Positions 32,481-41,927 of a stretch of DNA of 64,000 nucleotides are shown here, in pieces. The DNA comes from Microbacterium sp. C7(2022). Lineage in GTDB: Bacteria; Actinomycetota; Actinomycetes; Actinomycetales; Microbacteriaceae. Position 1 is the first letter of the stretch. Each line of letters starts with the position of its first letter. Made by a program: the position numbers and the translations under genes. The notes under the pieces are model-generated. The model searched no databases. It was not told the DNA's origin and worked only from the letters and a program-made list of their open reading frames with translations. The stretch covers positions 1 to 64,000 of the forward strand of contig NZ_JAPEHV010000003.1 in the NCBI RefSeq assembly GCF_028823665.1, read 5' to 3'.

Positions 32481-33998
32481 TCAGCGCACAAATGGCTCGA
32501 GACGGGCAGCCAGGTGCGCGCCAACGCGTGCGTGGATCGCGGTGCCCTCGGCTTCGTGCTGCTGCTCGAGGAGCATCCCGTGCTCGTGGATCGCGGATAC
32601 GAGGTCCCCGCGGTCATAGGGCACCAGCACGCGCAGTTCGACCTCTGGCAGCGGCAGCGCGTGTTCGATCGCCGCCCGCAACTCTTCGATGCCCTCGCCG
32701 GTGCGAGACGACGCGAACACGGCCTTGGGTTCCAGGCCCCGCAGCACCAGGCGCGTGTCCTCGTCCAGCAGGTCGGCTTTGTTGAAGACGACCAACTCAG
32801 GCAGGTCACGCGCGCCCACGTCGCCGATCACATCTCGAACAGTGGCCAGCTGCGCGGCAGGGTCGGGGTGCGCACCGTCCACGACGTGCACGATGACATC
32901 CGAACCGCCCACTTCTTCGAGCGTGGAGCGGAACGCCTCCACCAACTGATGTGGCAGGTTGCGCACGAAGCCCACGGTGTCAGTGAGCGTATAGACGCGA
33001 CCGTCGGTCGTCTCAGAACGCCGCACCGTGGCATCCAACGTCGCGAACAACGCATTCTCGACGAGCACGCCCGCGCTCGTGAGTCGGTTCAGCAGCGAGG
33101 ACTTGCCCGCGTTCGTGTATCCGGCGATCGCCACCGAAGGGATGGTGTTGCGCTTGCGCTCGGCGCGCTTCGCGTCGCGGGCCGGCGCGAAATCACGGAT
33201 CTGACGACGCAGCTGCGCCATGCGCGTGCGAATGCGACGCCGGTCGAGCTCGATCTTGGTTTCACCCGGACCACGCGATCCCATTCCCGCGCCACCGGCT
33301 CCGACCTGCCCACCGGCCTGCCGGCTCATCGAGTCACCCCAGCCGCGCAGGCGTGGCAACAGGTACTCGAGTTGCGCGAGTTCGACCTGCGCCTTACCTT
33401 CACGGGACTTCGCGTGCTGGCTGAAGATATCGAGGATGACGGTCGTACGGTCGATGACTTTGACCTTCACGACGTCTTCCAACGCGCGTCGCTGGCTCGG
33501 AGCAAGCTCGGTGTCGGCGATCACCGTGTCGGCGCCGACAGACGCCACGATTCCCTTGAGCTCTTCGGCCTTACCGCGCCCGATGTACGTTGCCGGATCC
33601 GGGTGGGGCCTGCGCTGCAGCACGGCGTCCAGCACGATGGCCCCGGCCGTCTCGGCGAGCGCGGCAAGTTCGCGCAGCGAGTTCTCGGCATCCTCCTGCG
33701 CGCCCTGCGGGTGCACGCCGACGAGGACGACGTTCTCGAGGCGAAGCTGACGGTACTCGACCTCGGTGACATCCTCGAGTTCGGTCGAGAGCCCCGGCAC
33801 GCGACGAAGAGCCGCACGCTCCTCGCGATCCCACTGATCCCCATCGGTGTCGGCGCGTCCGACGGTCGATGCGTCCTGGAGCGCCTGAGCAGAACCGAAT
33901 ACCCGCACACCCGAACGCGATTCTGCTCGCGAGAGCACGCGATCGATCGGGTCGCTGCCCGACTCGTCGGTGCCGGTCGGTGTGGTGGTATCGGTCAT
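32481..33998 (-). CDS. hflX: Ribosome-associated GTPase HflX
   Basis: The 505-residue protein has the HflX N-terminal domain (LVGVHPQGAQEDAENSLRELAALAETAG), the glycine-rich linker before ETKIELDRRRIRTR, and a GTPase domain with G1 GYTNAGKSS, G3 DTVGFV and G4 NKAD. Family members bind the 50S subunit and split or rescue stalled ribosomes. The N-terminal extension of about 80 residues is longer than in E. coli and typical of actinobacteria. AAAGGAC precedes the ATG. A perfect 22-bp palindrome lies in its leader. Confidence 0.94.
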   Translation of the reverse strand: MTDTTTPTGTDESGSDPIDRVLSRAESRSGVRVFGSAQALQDASTVGRADTDGDQWDREERAALRRVPGLSTELEDVTEVEYRQLRLENVVLVGVHPQGAQEDAENSLRELAALAETAGAIVLDAVLQRRPHPDPATYIGRGKAEELKGIVASVGADTVIADTELAPSQRRALEDVVKVKVIDRTTVILDIFSQHAKSREGKAQVELAQLEYLLPRLRGWGDSMSRQAGGQVGAGGAGMGSRGPGETKIELDRRRIRTRMAQLRRQIRDFAPARDAKRAERKRNTIPSVAIAGYTNAGKSSLLNRLTSAGVLVENALFATLDATVRRSETTDGRVYTLTDTVGFVRNLPHQLVEAFRSTLEEVGGSDVIVHVVDGAHPDPAAQLATVRDVIGDVGARDLPELVVFNKADLLDEDTRLVLRGLEPKAVFASSRTGEGIEELRAAIEHALPLPEVELRVLVPYDRGDLVSAIHEHGMLLEQQHEAEGTAIHARVGAHLAARLEPFVR

Positions 33999-34039
33999 GG
34001 GGTCCTTTCGGCGCCCTCATCAGGGCTGTCAGGGGTGTC

Positions 34040-34061
34040 GGATGCTTCGGCCGAAGCATCC
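34040..34061. repeat. Perfect 22-bp palindrome upstream of hflX
   Basis: GGATGCTTCGG (34040-34050) is followed without a spacer by its exact complement (34051-34061). It lies between the divergent hflX and methyltransferase genes, 42-63 bp before the hflX start, and could be an operator or a leader hairpin. Its arms share the GGATGC word with palindromes at 9231-9250 and 17722-17761. Confidence 0.85.
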
Positions 34062-34112
34062 GTAAACTCTAGCCTCCCGCGCTGGGCGTGGACTCCGCTA
34101 CGCTCAGAGGCC

Positions 34113-34754
34113 ATGGGCAGTGACCACTACTTCAGCGCGTCGCCCGCAAGCGCTGAGAATCTGCGCCGCATTCGCGTGCGGCTGGACGGTGCCGACGTCG
34201 AGGTGACCACGGCTGGGGGTGTTTTCAGTCCCGACCATATCGACGCCGGTACCGGCGTGCTGCTCGCGAATACTCCCCCGCCGCCGCCCGGTGGTCATCT
34301 GCTCGACCTCGGGTGCGGTTGGGGACCGATCTCGCTCACCCTCGCTCTGCAGTCACCGCACGCCACCGTGTGGGCGGTCGATGTGAACGAACGCGCGCTC
34401 GATCTCGTACGACGCAACGCCGATGCGTTAGGCCTGCAGAACATCAACGCCGTGCTGCCCGATAATGTTCCCGACGATGTGTCGTTTCGCAGCATCCGCT
34501 CGAACCCGCCGATCCGCGTGGGCAAAAGCGAACTCCACGGACTCCTCGAGCGCTGGATCCCGCGCCTGGATGAGCGTTCGGATGCGTGGCTGGTGGTCCA
34601 GCGCAATCTCGGATCAGACTCACTGCAGCGCTGGCTCGCCGCGACGTTCGAGCGCGGCTACAGCGTGCACCGCACGGCGACGGGCAAGGGCTTCCGCGTC
34701 CTGCGAGTCCGGAAACACGGATCGCCGCCGAGCGAGCCGATCACGCTCCCCTGA
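34113..34754 (+). CDS. RsmC-like class I SAM methyltransferase
   Basis: The 213-residue protein has motif I LLDLGCGWGPISL near residue 62, the acidic VWAVDVNERAL of motif II, and SNPPI near residue 129, the N-P-P-F/Y-type motif of base N-methyltransferases. It resembles the C-terminal catalytic domain of RsmC (16S rRNA G1207) without the N-terminal half, which is usual in actinobacteria. CAGAGG precedes the ATG, and TACGCT lies 8 nt upstream (34099-34104), so the start may be leaderless. Confidence 0.8.
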   Translation: MGSDHYFSASPASAENLRRIRVRLDGADVEVTTAGGVFSPDHIDAGTGVLLANTPPPPPGGHLLDLGCGWGPISLTLALQSPHATVWAVDVNERALDLVRRNADALGLQNINAVLPDNVPDDVSFRSIRSNPPIRVGKSELHGLLERWIPRLDERSDAWLVVQRNLGSDSLQRWLAATFERGYSVHRTATGKGFRVLRVRKHGSPPSEPITLP

Positions 34755-34775
34755 CGGCAGTCCGACGGACGGGCC

Positions 34776-35645
34776 TCAGGCCAGCGCGACCTCACCCGAG
34801 TAGACGAGTGTCGCCGGGCCTGAGAGCAACACGTGCTGCTCGTCGCCGACATACGGCATGCGAACTTCGAGCGTGCCCCCGGGAACACCCACACGCCAGT
34901 GATCGGGTGCCGCAGGTCCCGCCCAGTGACGCACGGCGAGCGCTGCTGCCGCAACGCCCGTGCCACAGGAGAGCGTCTCGCCGACTCCGCGCTCGAACAC
35001 GCGCATGCGGATCGACCCGACGCCATCGGTGACGAGCGGATCGCTGGGCACGACGAACTCGATGTTCGCTCCGTGGGGAGGCTCGGGCTGCATGTGCGGC
35101 TGCACAGTGAGATCAAGACCGCCGAGCTCAGCCTCATCCGGGAGCGCCACGACGATGTGCGGGTTGCCGACGTCGATACCCAAGCCCGGCCTCGGTGCCC
35201 CGCCGCCCTTCGCGCGGACCACAACTTCCGCGGCATCCACGGTCCACGGGCCGAGATCCACCTCGTAGCCGTTTGGCGCGCGCGTGACGGTCTTCACGCC
35301 CGCTCGTGTGCCGAGCAGCATGGGGGTATCGCTCAGTTCACTCAACCCGGCCTGCACCAGATAGTGCACGAAGACCCGCACCCCGTTACCGCACATCTCT
35401 GCCTTCGACCCGTCGGCATTGCGGTAGTCCATGAACCACTCGGCGCCGGCTGCGGCGGCATCCCGCCCTTCAGGAATCGCTTCGGCACGTACCACGCGCA
35501 GAATACCGTCCCCGCCGATGCCGAAACGGCGGTCGCACAACACGGCGACCTGGTCATCGGTGAGATCAAGCGCGCCGTCGACGTCGGGCACGATGACGAA
35601 GTCGTTGCCGGTGCAGTGTCCCTTGGTGAACGTGATGGAGGGCAT
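34776..35645 (-). CDS. dapF: Diaminopimelate epimerase
   Basis: Racemises LL- to meso-diaminopimelate for lysine and peptidoglycan. Both catalytic cysteines are present: the first in MCGNGVRVF near residue 85 and the second in [11 protein letters not shown] near 225. The start [21 protein letters not shown] is characteristic. The 289-residue length is normal. It lies 10 bp after miaA and is probably cotranscribed with miaB and miaA. Confidence 0.95.
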   Translation of the reverse strand: MPSITFTKGHCTGNDFVIVPDVDGALDLTDDQVAVLCDRRFGIGGDGILRVVRAEAIPEGRDAAAAGAEWFMDYRNADGSKAEMCGNGVRVFVHYLVQAGLSELSDTPMLLGTRAGVKTVTRAPNGYEVDLGPWTVDAAEVVVRAKGGGAPRPGLGIDVGNPHIVVALPDEAELGGLDLTVQPHMQPEPPHGANIEFVVPSDPLVTDGVGSIRMRVFERGVGETLSCGTGVAAAALAVRHWAGPAAPDHWRVGVPGGTLEVRMPYVGDEQHVLLSGPATLVYSGEVALA

Positions 35646-35654
35646 CGCCCCAGT

Positions 35655-36614
35655 CTAGGGTCGCGGCGGCACCGACTCGTCGAGCAGGCTCTCGGCGGGA
35701 ATCACCGGATCCACCCATTCGAGGTCGGCATAACGCTTGAACCACGACACCTGGCGGCGGGCGTATCGTCGGGTGAGCGCCTGGGTCTGCGCGATGGCTT
35801 CAGCCTGACTGATGTCGCCGTTCAGCTGTGCAAGGGCCTGCGCATAGCCGATGGCGCGCCGCGCCGTCACGCCCCGTTCGAGTCCGCGCTCGCGCAGCCG
35901 GGTAACCTCGTCGATCAACCCTTCGCGCCACATCTCCTCAACCCGTGCATCCAAACGCGGTATCAGTTCTTCGCGCGCGACGGCCGTTCCGATGAGGCGC
36001 GTCGGCGTGTGCCACAACACCGGCTGCTCGGGCAGCGCGGCACCGTGTGTCGCACTCCCCTGCGCGAGGACTTCGAGCGCACGAACGATACGGCGACCGT
36101 TTTTCGGGTCGATGCGCGCGGCCGTCGCTGGATCAGCATCACGCAGGCGCGCAAAGAGCACGCCGGGCCCATGGGCGACGAGATCGGCTTCGAGCGCGGC
36201 ACGGACTGCTTCATCGTGCGGCGGGAACTGAAAGTCAAACACCACGCTCGAGACGTAGAGCCCCGAGCCCCCGACGAGAATCGCGTCGGCACCGCGCCCA
36301 TGGATGTCGCCGATGATCCCGCGGGCGGTCGGCTGATACCAAGCGACCGCGGCCTCTTCGGTGACATCGAGCGCGTCGAACAGGTGGTGCGGGATGCCAC
36401 GGCGTTCGCCCTCGGGCAGTTTGGCAGTACCGACGTCCATGCCCCGGTAGAACTGCATAGCATCGACGTTGACAATTTCGGCCGGTGTCCCGCGCTCGCG
36501 CAGTGCTTCTGCGAGCCGGAGCGATAGCGAGGTCTTGCCCGTGCCGGTGGCGCCGACGATCGCCCACAACCGGTGGGTCGCGGGTTGTGCTGCTGTCGAA
36601 CGCGCGGCGTTCAC
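35655..36614 (-). CDS. miaA: tRNA dimethylallyltransferase
   Basis: Adds the isopentenyl group to A37 of tRNAs that read UNN codons. The P-loop GATGTGKT is near residues 21-28, [18 protein letters not shown] near 53, and [10 protein letters not shown] in the C-terminal half. The GTG at 36614 overlaps the miaB stop as GTGA; a longer reading back to 36692 runs into miaB and is rejected. With this start the protein has 319 residues, the usual size. MiaA acts immediately before MiaB. Confidence 0.93.
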   Translation of the reverse strand: MNAARSTAAQPATHRLWAIVGATGTGKTSLSLRLAEALRERGTPAEIVNVDAMQFYRGMDVGTAKLPEGERRGIPHHLFDALDVTEEAAVAWYQPTARGIIGDIHGRGADAILVGGSGLYVSSVVFDFQFPPHDEAVRAALEADLVAHGPGVLFARLRDADPATAARIDPKNGRRIVRALEVLAQGSATHGAALPEQPVLWHTPTRLIGTAVAREELIPRLDARVEEMWREGLIDEVTRLRERGLERGVTARRAIGYAQALAQLNGDISQAEAIAQTQALTRRYARRQVSWFKRYADLEWVDPVIPAESLLDESVPPRP

Positions 36615-38158
36615 ACTCCGACGCGAAGGGTGGGCAGGCCGAGCGATACGGCACGCGGGGCACCGGCATCCGCCGGCGCTGGCACGCCGCAAGATTCAGC
36701 CTGCGTGCGATCCCAGGCGTCGCCCGATCGCGTACGCCGGATGCGCAAGGGCGCGCCATCGGGTGAGTCAGCGAGCAAGTAGTAGGGCGCCGCCTGGGTG
36801 ACGACAACCGACACGACATCGCCGGGGCGCGGAACGGGAGAGCCCTCGGGCATTTCGAAGTGCACGAGGCGGTTGTCTTCCGCGCGCCCGGTAAGGCGAT
36901 GCGTTTCGGCATCCTTTTTGCCTTCGCCGGTCGAGACGAGCACCTGGAGTTCGCGGCCCACTTGCTTCTGGTTCTCTTCGAGCGAGATGCGATCTTGAAG
37001 GGCGGCAAGCCGCTCGTAGCGTTCCTGCACCACGGCCTTGGGCACCTGGTTCGGCATGGTCGCCGCTGGAGTTCCCTCGCGGATCGAGTACTGGAACGTG
37101 AATGCGCTGGCAAACCGTGCCTGCTCGACGACGCGCATGGTGTCTTCGAAGTCTTCGTCGGTCTCGCCGGGGAAGCCCACGATGATGTCGGTGGTGATGG
37201 CCGCGTGGGGCATCTTGTCGCGCACACGTTCGAGAATGCCGAGGAACCGGTCGCTGCGATACGAGCGACGCATGGCCTTGAGGATGCGGTCACTGCCTGA
37301 CTGCAACGGCATGTGCAACTGCGGCATGACAGCCGGAGTTTCTGCCATCGCGTCGATGACGTCATCGGTGAAGGCCGCCGGGTGAGGACTGGTGAAGCGG
37401 ATGCGCTCGAGGCCCTCGATTTCGCCGGCAGCCCGGAGCAGCTTTCCAAACGCCAACCGGTCGCCGAACTCGACACCGTACGAGTTGACGTTCTGACCGA
37501 GCAGGGTGACTTCCATCGCTCCGTCTTCGACCAACAGGCGGACCTCGTTGAGCACATCGCCGGGACGACGGTCCTTCTCCTTGCCACGGAGGCTCGGGAC
37601 GATGCAGAAGGTGCAGGTGTTGTTGCAGCCGACGGAGATCGACACCCACCCGCTGTACACACTGTCACGCTTTGTGGGCAGGGTGCTCGGGAAGGTCTCG
37701 AGCGATTCGAGGATTTCGAGTTCGGCATCGCCGTTGTGGCGTGCGCGCTCGAGCAAGCTCGGCAACGATCCCATGTTGTGGGTGCCGAACACCACGTCGA
37801 CCCAGGGAGCCTTCTGCTGGACGGCGTCTTTGTCCATCTGCGCCATGCACCCACCGACGGCGATCTGCATGCCATCGTGCTTGTCTTTGCGTGACTTGAG
37901 GTGCCCCAGCGTGCCGTAGAGCTTGCCGGCCGCGTTGTCACGCACCGCGCACGTGTTGATGACGATGACGTCAGCGTCGGTTCCGGCCTCTGCGCGGATG
38001 TATCCCGCGCTTTCCAGGGAGCCGGACAGCCGCTCGGAGTCATGCACGTTCATTTGACAGCCGAACGTGCGCACTTCGTATGTGCGCGCCGTACCATCGG
38101 CAGCGCGCGCCGCGGGGGACGGCGCAATGAGGGTCGGCTCGGAGGACGGAGAAGTCAT
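36611..38158 (-). CDS. miaB: tRNA-i6A37 methylthiotransferase
   Basis: Radical-SAM enzyme that adds a methylthio group to the base made by MiaA. The N-terminal UPF0004 domain begins [18 protein letters not shown] and holds three conserved cysteines. The radical SAM motif is CNNTCTFC near residue 160, and a TRAM RNA-binding domain lies around 370-440, followed by a divergent tail of about 60 residues. I chose the ATG at 38158; the ATG at 38170 adds four residues. Neither has a clear ribosome site. Confidence 0.94.
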   Translation of the reverse strand: MTSPSSEPTLIAPSPAARAADGTARTYEVRTFGCQMNVHDSERLSGSLESAGYIRAEAGTDADVIVINTCAVRDNAAGKLYGTLGHLKSRKDKHDGMQIAVGGCMAQMDKDAVQQKAPWVDVVFGTHNMGSLPSLLERARHNGDAELEILESLETFPSTLPTKRDSVYSGWVSISVGCNNTCTFCIVPSLRGKEKDRRPGDVLNEVRLLVEDGAMEVTLLGQNVNSYGVEFGDRLAFGKLLRAAGEIEGLERIRFTSPHPAAFTDDVIDAMAETPAVMPQLHMPLQSGSDRILKAMRRSYRSDRFLGILERVRDKMPHAAITTDIIVGFPGETDEDFEDTMRVVEQARFASAFTFQYSIREGTPAATMPNQVPKAVVQERYERLAALQDRISLEENQKQVGRELQVLVSTGEGKKDAETHRLTGRAEDNRLVHFEMPEGSPVPRPGDVVSVVVTQAAPYYLLADSPDGAPLRIRRTRSGDAWDRTQAESCGVPAPADAGAPRAVSLGLPTLRVGV

Positions 38159-38206
38159 AGTGCGAACCATTCTACGAGCCGCCGCTGGGCGGCGGCCGAA
38201 GGAGTC

Positions 38207-38827
38207 TCAGTCGAACCGCACTCTGCTGGGCGGGGCTGCCAGCTCGTCGAGAGCAGTACGTGCGGCAGAGAAGGCCACCCCTCCGCCGTACCCCCTTCGG
38301 GCGAGTTGGCCCGCGAGCCTGCGCAAGGCCGCATCACGTTCGACGCCCGCCAAAGAACGCGCCTTTGTTCGTGCGAACTCGAGCGCGCGTTCTGCGTCGT
38401 CATCGGGGAGGGTATCCAACGCGGCATCGGCGACGTCACGGGGAATGCCGCGCTTCGCCAGGTTCTGAGCAATGACACCGCGTCCCTGCCCCTTCCGCTG
38501 CGTTCCGGTATGAACGAGCTGCTCTGCCAGAGCAGCATCGTCGAGATACCCGTAGCTCAGCACTCTTTCGATGACCTCCGCGACGTCCGCATCCTCGAGC
38601 TCGAGCCCGCGAAGGACGCTCTCTGATTCCTTGATCGAGAGCGAACGCGTGCGAAGCCGCTTGAGCAGCGCCGCCATCCCGCGCTCGACCCGGTCGTCTT
38701 CGGTTTCAGGCTCAGCCTCGCGAGCCGCGGCAGTCAGTTCACCCCGGGCATCACCGAACATCGGGATCACCGGGGCGAGCGCATCCTCATCGGTCGCACC
38801 CGCCCCGGAATCCACAAAACGAACCAT
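38207..38827 (-). CDS. recX: Regulatory protein RecX
   Basis: The 206-residue protein has an acidic N-terminal region and three RecX helical repeats (for example LLKRLRTRSLSIKESESVLRGLELEDADVAEVIERV and GYLDDAALAEQLV, then GRGVIAQNLAKRGIPRDV). RecX inhibits RecA filaments. It begins 2 bp after the recA stop, so the two are cotranscribed from the SOS promoter. Confidence 0.9.
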   Translation of the reverse strand: MVRFVDSGAGATDEDALAPVIPMFGDARGELTAAAREAEPETEDDRVERGMAALLKRLRTRSLSIKESESVLRGLELEDADVAEVIERVLSYGYLDDAALAEQLVHTGTQRKGQGRGVIAQNLAKRGIPRDVADAALDTLPDDDAERALEFARTKARSLAGVERDAALRRLAGQLARRGYGGGVAFSAARTALDELAAPPSRVRFD

Positions 38828-38829
38828 GA

Positions 38830-39876
38830 TCAGGCCGGGCGTCGCGCCGCCAACTCGTCGGCAGCGGCTTCGCTAGCGGGCTGACCGATGCCGAGCTTGA
38901 CCTTGATCTTCGACTCGATATCTGCGGCGATGTCGGGGTTCTTGATCAGGAAGTTGCGGGCGTTCTCCTTGCCCTGACCGAGCTGTTCACCGTCGTAGGT
39001 GTACCAGGCACCCGACTTCTTGACGATGGCGTGCTCGACGCCGAAGTCGATGAGTGACCCCTCGCGCGAGACTCCGACGCCGTACAGAATGTCGAACTCG
39101 GCCTGCTTGAACGGAGGCGCCATCTTGTTCTTGACGATCTTGACGCGCGTACGGTTTCCGACAGCCTCGGTCCCGTCTTTGAGCGTTTCGATGCGACGGA
39201 TGTCGAGGCGGACCGACGCGTAGAACTTCAGCGCCTTTCCACCGGCCGTGGTCTCGGGCGAGCCGAAGAACACACCGATCTTCTCGCGCAACTGGTTGAT
39301 GAAGATCATCGTCGTGTTGGTCTGGTTGAGACCACCGGTCAGCTTGCGCAGCGCCTGTGACATCAGGCGCGCCTGAAGGCCCACGTGAGAGTCGCCCATC
39401 TCGCCCTCGATCTCAGCCTTGGGCACCAGAGCGGCAACCGAGTCGATCACGACGAGATCGATAGCGCCAGATCGGACGAGCATGTCGGCAATTTCGAGGG
39501 CCTGCTCTCCTGTGTCGGGCTGCGAAACCAGCAGTGCGTCGATGTCGACGCCCAGCTTCTTCGCGTACTCAGGGTCGAGCGCGTGCTCGGCATCGATGAA
39601 GGCCGCGATGCCGCCCGCACGCTGAGCGTTGGCGATCGCGTGGAGTGTGAGCGTGGTCTTACCTGACGATTCCGGTCCGTAGATCTCGATGATGCGGCCA
39701 CGCGGAAGTCCACCGATGCCGAGCGCGACGTCGAGTGCGATGGATCCGGTGGGGATGACGGCCACGGGAGCGCGCTCATCGCTACCGAGACGCATCACCG
39801 AGCCCTTCCCGAACTGGCGGTCGATCTGTGCGAGGGCCGATTCGAGGGCCTTCTCGCGGTCAGCGGGTGATGGCAT
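38830..39876 (-). CDS. recA: Recombinase RecA
   Basis: The 348-residue protein has Walker [10 protein letters not shown] (67-75), [26 protein letters not shown] with Walker B and loop L1, and [28 protein letters not shown] with loop L2. It is the central strand-exchange protein and LexA co-protease. AGAAGGAG precedes the ATG. The transcript should start near 40053 behind a LexA box, giving a leader of about 175 nt. Confidence 0.98.
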   Translation of the reverse strand: MPSPADREKALESALAQIDRQFGKGSVMRLGSDERAPVAVIPTGSIALDVALGIGGLPRGRIIEIYGPESSGKTTLTLHAIANAQRAGGIAAFIDAEHALDPEYAKKLGVDIDALLVSQPDTGEQALEIADMLVRSGAIDLVVIDSVAALVPKAEIEGEMGDSHVGLQARLMSQALRKLTGGLNQTNTTMIFINQLREKIGVFFGSPETTAGGKALKFYASVRLDIRRIETLKDGTEAVGNRTRVKIVKNKMAPPFKQAEFDILYGVGVSREGSLIDFGVEHAIVKKSGAWYTYDGEQLGQGKENARNFLIKNPDIAADIESKIKVKLGIGQPASEAAADELAARRPA

Positions 39877-40059
39877 GGCATGCTCCTTCTGCGTGGGTTC
39901 CGTCGCCTGTAGGCTGTCGCGCTCCCCTCCGGTGAAGCGGATGCTGCGACAAGGCAGGGGATGTCGGTATGACGTGTTTCACGCTACGAGCACCCTCGGA
40001 CATTGGACCGAGATTCGACGTTGCGGTGGATAACATCCTGCCGACACCTCTTGGGGAGG

Positions 40060-40089
40060 AGCCTACGCGGGGATCGAACACATATTCGA
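40060..40089 (-). promoter_or_regulatory. recA SOS box and promoter
   Basis: TCGAACACATATTCGA (40074-40089) is a LexA box close to the actinobacterial consensus CGAAC-N4-GTTCG. On the minus strand, TCGAAT inside the box can serve as -35 with an 18-bp spacer to TAGGCT (40065-40060). LexA would therefore cover the -35 region of recA. Confidence 0.8.
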
Positions 40090-40126
40090 CGACACGCCGG
40101 TCGAGTATTCGATGTTCCATGCGACG

Positions 40127-40351
40127 TCAGGGCTTCTTCGGATCACGCCGGCCGACGCCGTAGCGGCGCTCGGCAGGTACGTCCATCTCTGCACACAGCG
40201 CGAGCCACACATCACGTGGATCGGCCCCGGCGCTGAGCGCGTCGCGCGCACTGCGGTCGCCGAACGCCGACAAGACGAGATCGCCGGTTACCGTGCTCGC
40301 GCGCGCGCCGAATTCATCGGACACGGCACGATCGAACTCGCTGCGCCGCAT
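40127..40351 (-). CDS. DUF3046 protein
   Basis: The 74-residue protein begins MRRSEFDRAVSDEFGARAS and has the DVWLALCAEMDVP core and a basic end. DUF3046 genes sit next to recA in most actinobacteria; function unknown. It lies 7 bp after the ClgR-like gene and ends 37 bp before the recA SOS box. Confidence 0.88.
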   Translation of the reverse strand: MRRSEFDRAVSDEFGARASTVTGDLVLSAFGDRSARDALSAGADPRDVWLALCAEMDVPAERRYGVGRRDPKKP

Positions 40352-40358
40352 TCAGACG

Positions 40359-40667
40359 TCAGCGCAGCGACAGTTCGGCGTCGACCTGGGCGACGAGCTC
40401 GTCGGGCACGACGTCGGGGAAGTTCTGCAGACCCTCGAGAACCGAGAGCCGGTCGCCGACCTCACGCATGATGGTCGAGATAGGAACATCGAGCGCTTCC
40501 GCGACGGATGCGAGGATCTCGCTGGATGCTTCCTTCTGGCCACGCTCCACTTCGCTCAGGTAGCCCAGCGCAACACTCGCGCGACTGGCAACCTGACGGA
40601 GGGTGCGTCCCTTTTGTTGGCGGAAATCACGAAGGACTTCGCCGATCTCTTGACGAACCAGAATCAT
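40359..40667 (-). CDS. ClgR-like helix-turn-helix regulator
   Basis: The 102-residue protein begins MILVRQEIGEVLRDFRQQKG and has a Cro/CI-type helix-turn-helix (TLRQVASRASVALGYLSEVERGQKEASSEILASVAEAL, written here to show helices 2-5) at about residues 21-58. Its position between DUF3046 and cinA-pgsA, and this sequence pattern, match ClgR, the activator of clp protease and other stress genes. The ATG at 40667 is chosen because the upstream part of the frame is not conserved in character. Confidence 0.82.
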   Translation of the reverse strand: MILVRQEIGEVLRDFRQQKGRTLRQVASRASVALGYLSEVERGQKEASSEILASVAEALDVPISTIMREVGDRLSVLEGLQNFPDVVPDELVAQVDAELSLR

Positions 40668-40833
40668 GGGCCCCCTCCTCACTTCTGATGTCCCGCGGAT
40701 CATCCGGGTGGATAACAGTACATCACCGGAATGAAGCCAATCTAACCCGGGCGGCTGTGCGTTGGGCGGGAATCGCTGAAAGTAACCGACATGAAACACG
40801 ATTTGTTCCCGACGTCACACGCGACTTTCCCGA

Positions 40834-41319
40834 TCACGCCCCCGGCACCTCTGGCACATTCGCGACACACAGCTCGAGCGCTTCGCGCACCGCGGCGTGA
40901 CGAATCTCGGCGCGATCGCCCGTCAACGCCAGCTCACGAACTGCGGCAGCCTCCGGTGTGACCACAGCCACGAACACGGTTCCCACGGCCCGGCCGCCCT
41001 GCGGCTCGGGGCCGGCCACACCCGTCGTGGCGATGCCCACGTCGACTCCCAGCGCACTCCGCGCCCCTTCCGCCAGCTGACGCGCCACGTCGGGATGCAC
41101 GGGGCCGTGCGCGGCCAACAACGAAGCATCCACTCCGAGTGCGGACGCTTTCACATCCGTGGCGTAGGCCACAATGCCGCCGCGAACGCTTGCCGACGCC
41201 CCTGGTACATCGACAAGGCTGGCAACCACCAGACCACCCGTCAGCGACTCGGCCGTCCCGACGGTCCACCCGCGCGCTTGGAGGGCTCGCAACGCGCTCT
41301 CTGCGAGCGTTGCGCTCAC
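40834..41319 (-). CDS. cinA: CinA-family nicotinamide-nucleotide amidohydrolase domain protein
   Basis: The 161-residue protein is the stand-alone C-terminal domain of CinA (PncC type). TVGTAESLTGGLVVASLVDVPG lies near residue 17, and GVAGPEPQGGRAVGTVFVAV lies near 110. The family deamidates NMN to recycle the pyridine ring. GTG at 41319 overlaps the pgsA stop as GTGA. The short form is usual in this gene neighbourhood. Confidence 0.9.
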   Translation of the reverse strand: MSATLAESALRALQARGWTVGTAESLTGGLVVASLVDVPGASASVRGGIVAYATDVKASALGVDASLLAAHGPVHPDVARQLAEGARSALGVDVGIATTGVAGPEPQGGRAVGTVFVAVVTPEAAAVRELALTGDRAEIRHAAVREALELCVANVPEVPGA

Positions 41320-41882
41320 GCCTGCTTCGCCCGCCGGGCGCGTACTTCTGTCACGACGTAGTCGATGCCGCTGGCGATCGTCAGGATGACGGCGATCGTC
41401 ATCGTGACCCCGTTGACCCAGAAGATCCATTCACCCACGAGGGTCCACAGCGGCAGCAGCGCGAGCGCAAGCGCGACACCTTGCGCGACGGTCTTGAGCT
41501 TGCCCATCCACGCCGCGGCAAGTACGTGATCGCTCACCACCATGAACCGGTACACCGTCATGCCGACTTCTCGGATGAGCACGATGATCGTGACCCACCA
41601 GGGCAGTTCGAGAAGGATCGACAGTCCGATGAAGGCGAAGCCGGTGAGGATCTTGTCGGCAAGCGGATCCAGGAGCTTCCCGAGGTCCGAAACGATCTCG
41701 TACTTGCGGGCGAGGTACCCGTCAATGCCATCGGTCGCGATCGCAACGATGAACAGCACGGCCGCCCACCAGCGCAACGCTCCGTCTGCGCCGCCGTCCG
41801 CCAGCAGCATCCCGAGGAAGACGGGTGCGCAGAAAATGCGCACGATCGTGATCATGTTCGGAAGCTGCCGGGGAATCGCCAT
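41316..41882 (-). CDS. pgsA: CDP-diacylglycerol-glycerol-3-phosphate 3-phosphatidyltransferase
   Basis: Membrane enzyme of phosphatidylglycerol synthesis. The 188-residue protein has the CDP-alcohol phosphotransferase motif D-G-x-x-A-R-x8-G-x3-D-x3-D, seen as DGYLARKYEIVSDLGKLLDP with ADK after it, at about residues 60-83, and about five membrane segments. It starts 45 bp after ftsK and overlaps cinA by 4 bp. Confidence 0.9.
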   Translation of the reverse strand: MAIPRQLPNMITIVRIFCAPVFLGMLLADGGADGALRWWAAVLFIVAIATDGIDGYLARKYEIVSDLGKLLDPLADKILTGFAFIGLSILLELPWWVTIIVLIREVGMTVYRFMVVSDHVLAAAWMGKLKTVAQGVALALALLPLWTLVGEWIFWVNGVTMTIAVILTIASGIDYVVTEVRARRAKQA

Positions 41883-41927
41883 GGCTGCGAGCCTATCTGC
41901 TGGGCGTAAGCCGCTCCGGTAGCGACC

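Noticed and set aside
32514..34112. Upstream extension of the RsmC-like methyltransferase frame
   Set aside because: The extension is antisense to hflX; the methyltransferase begins at 34113.
36235..38043. Minus-strand 602-codon frame across miaB and miaA
   Set aside because: Out of frame with both genes; Ser/Arg/Pro-rich noise.
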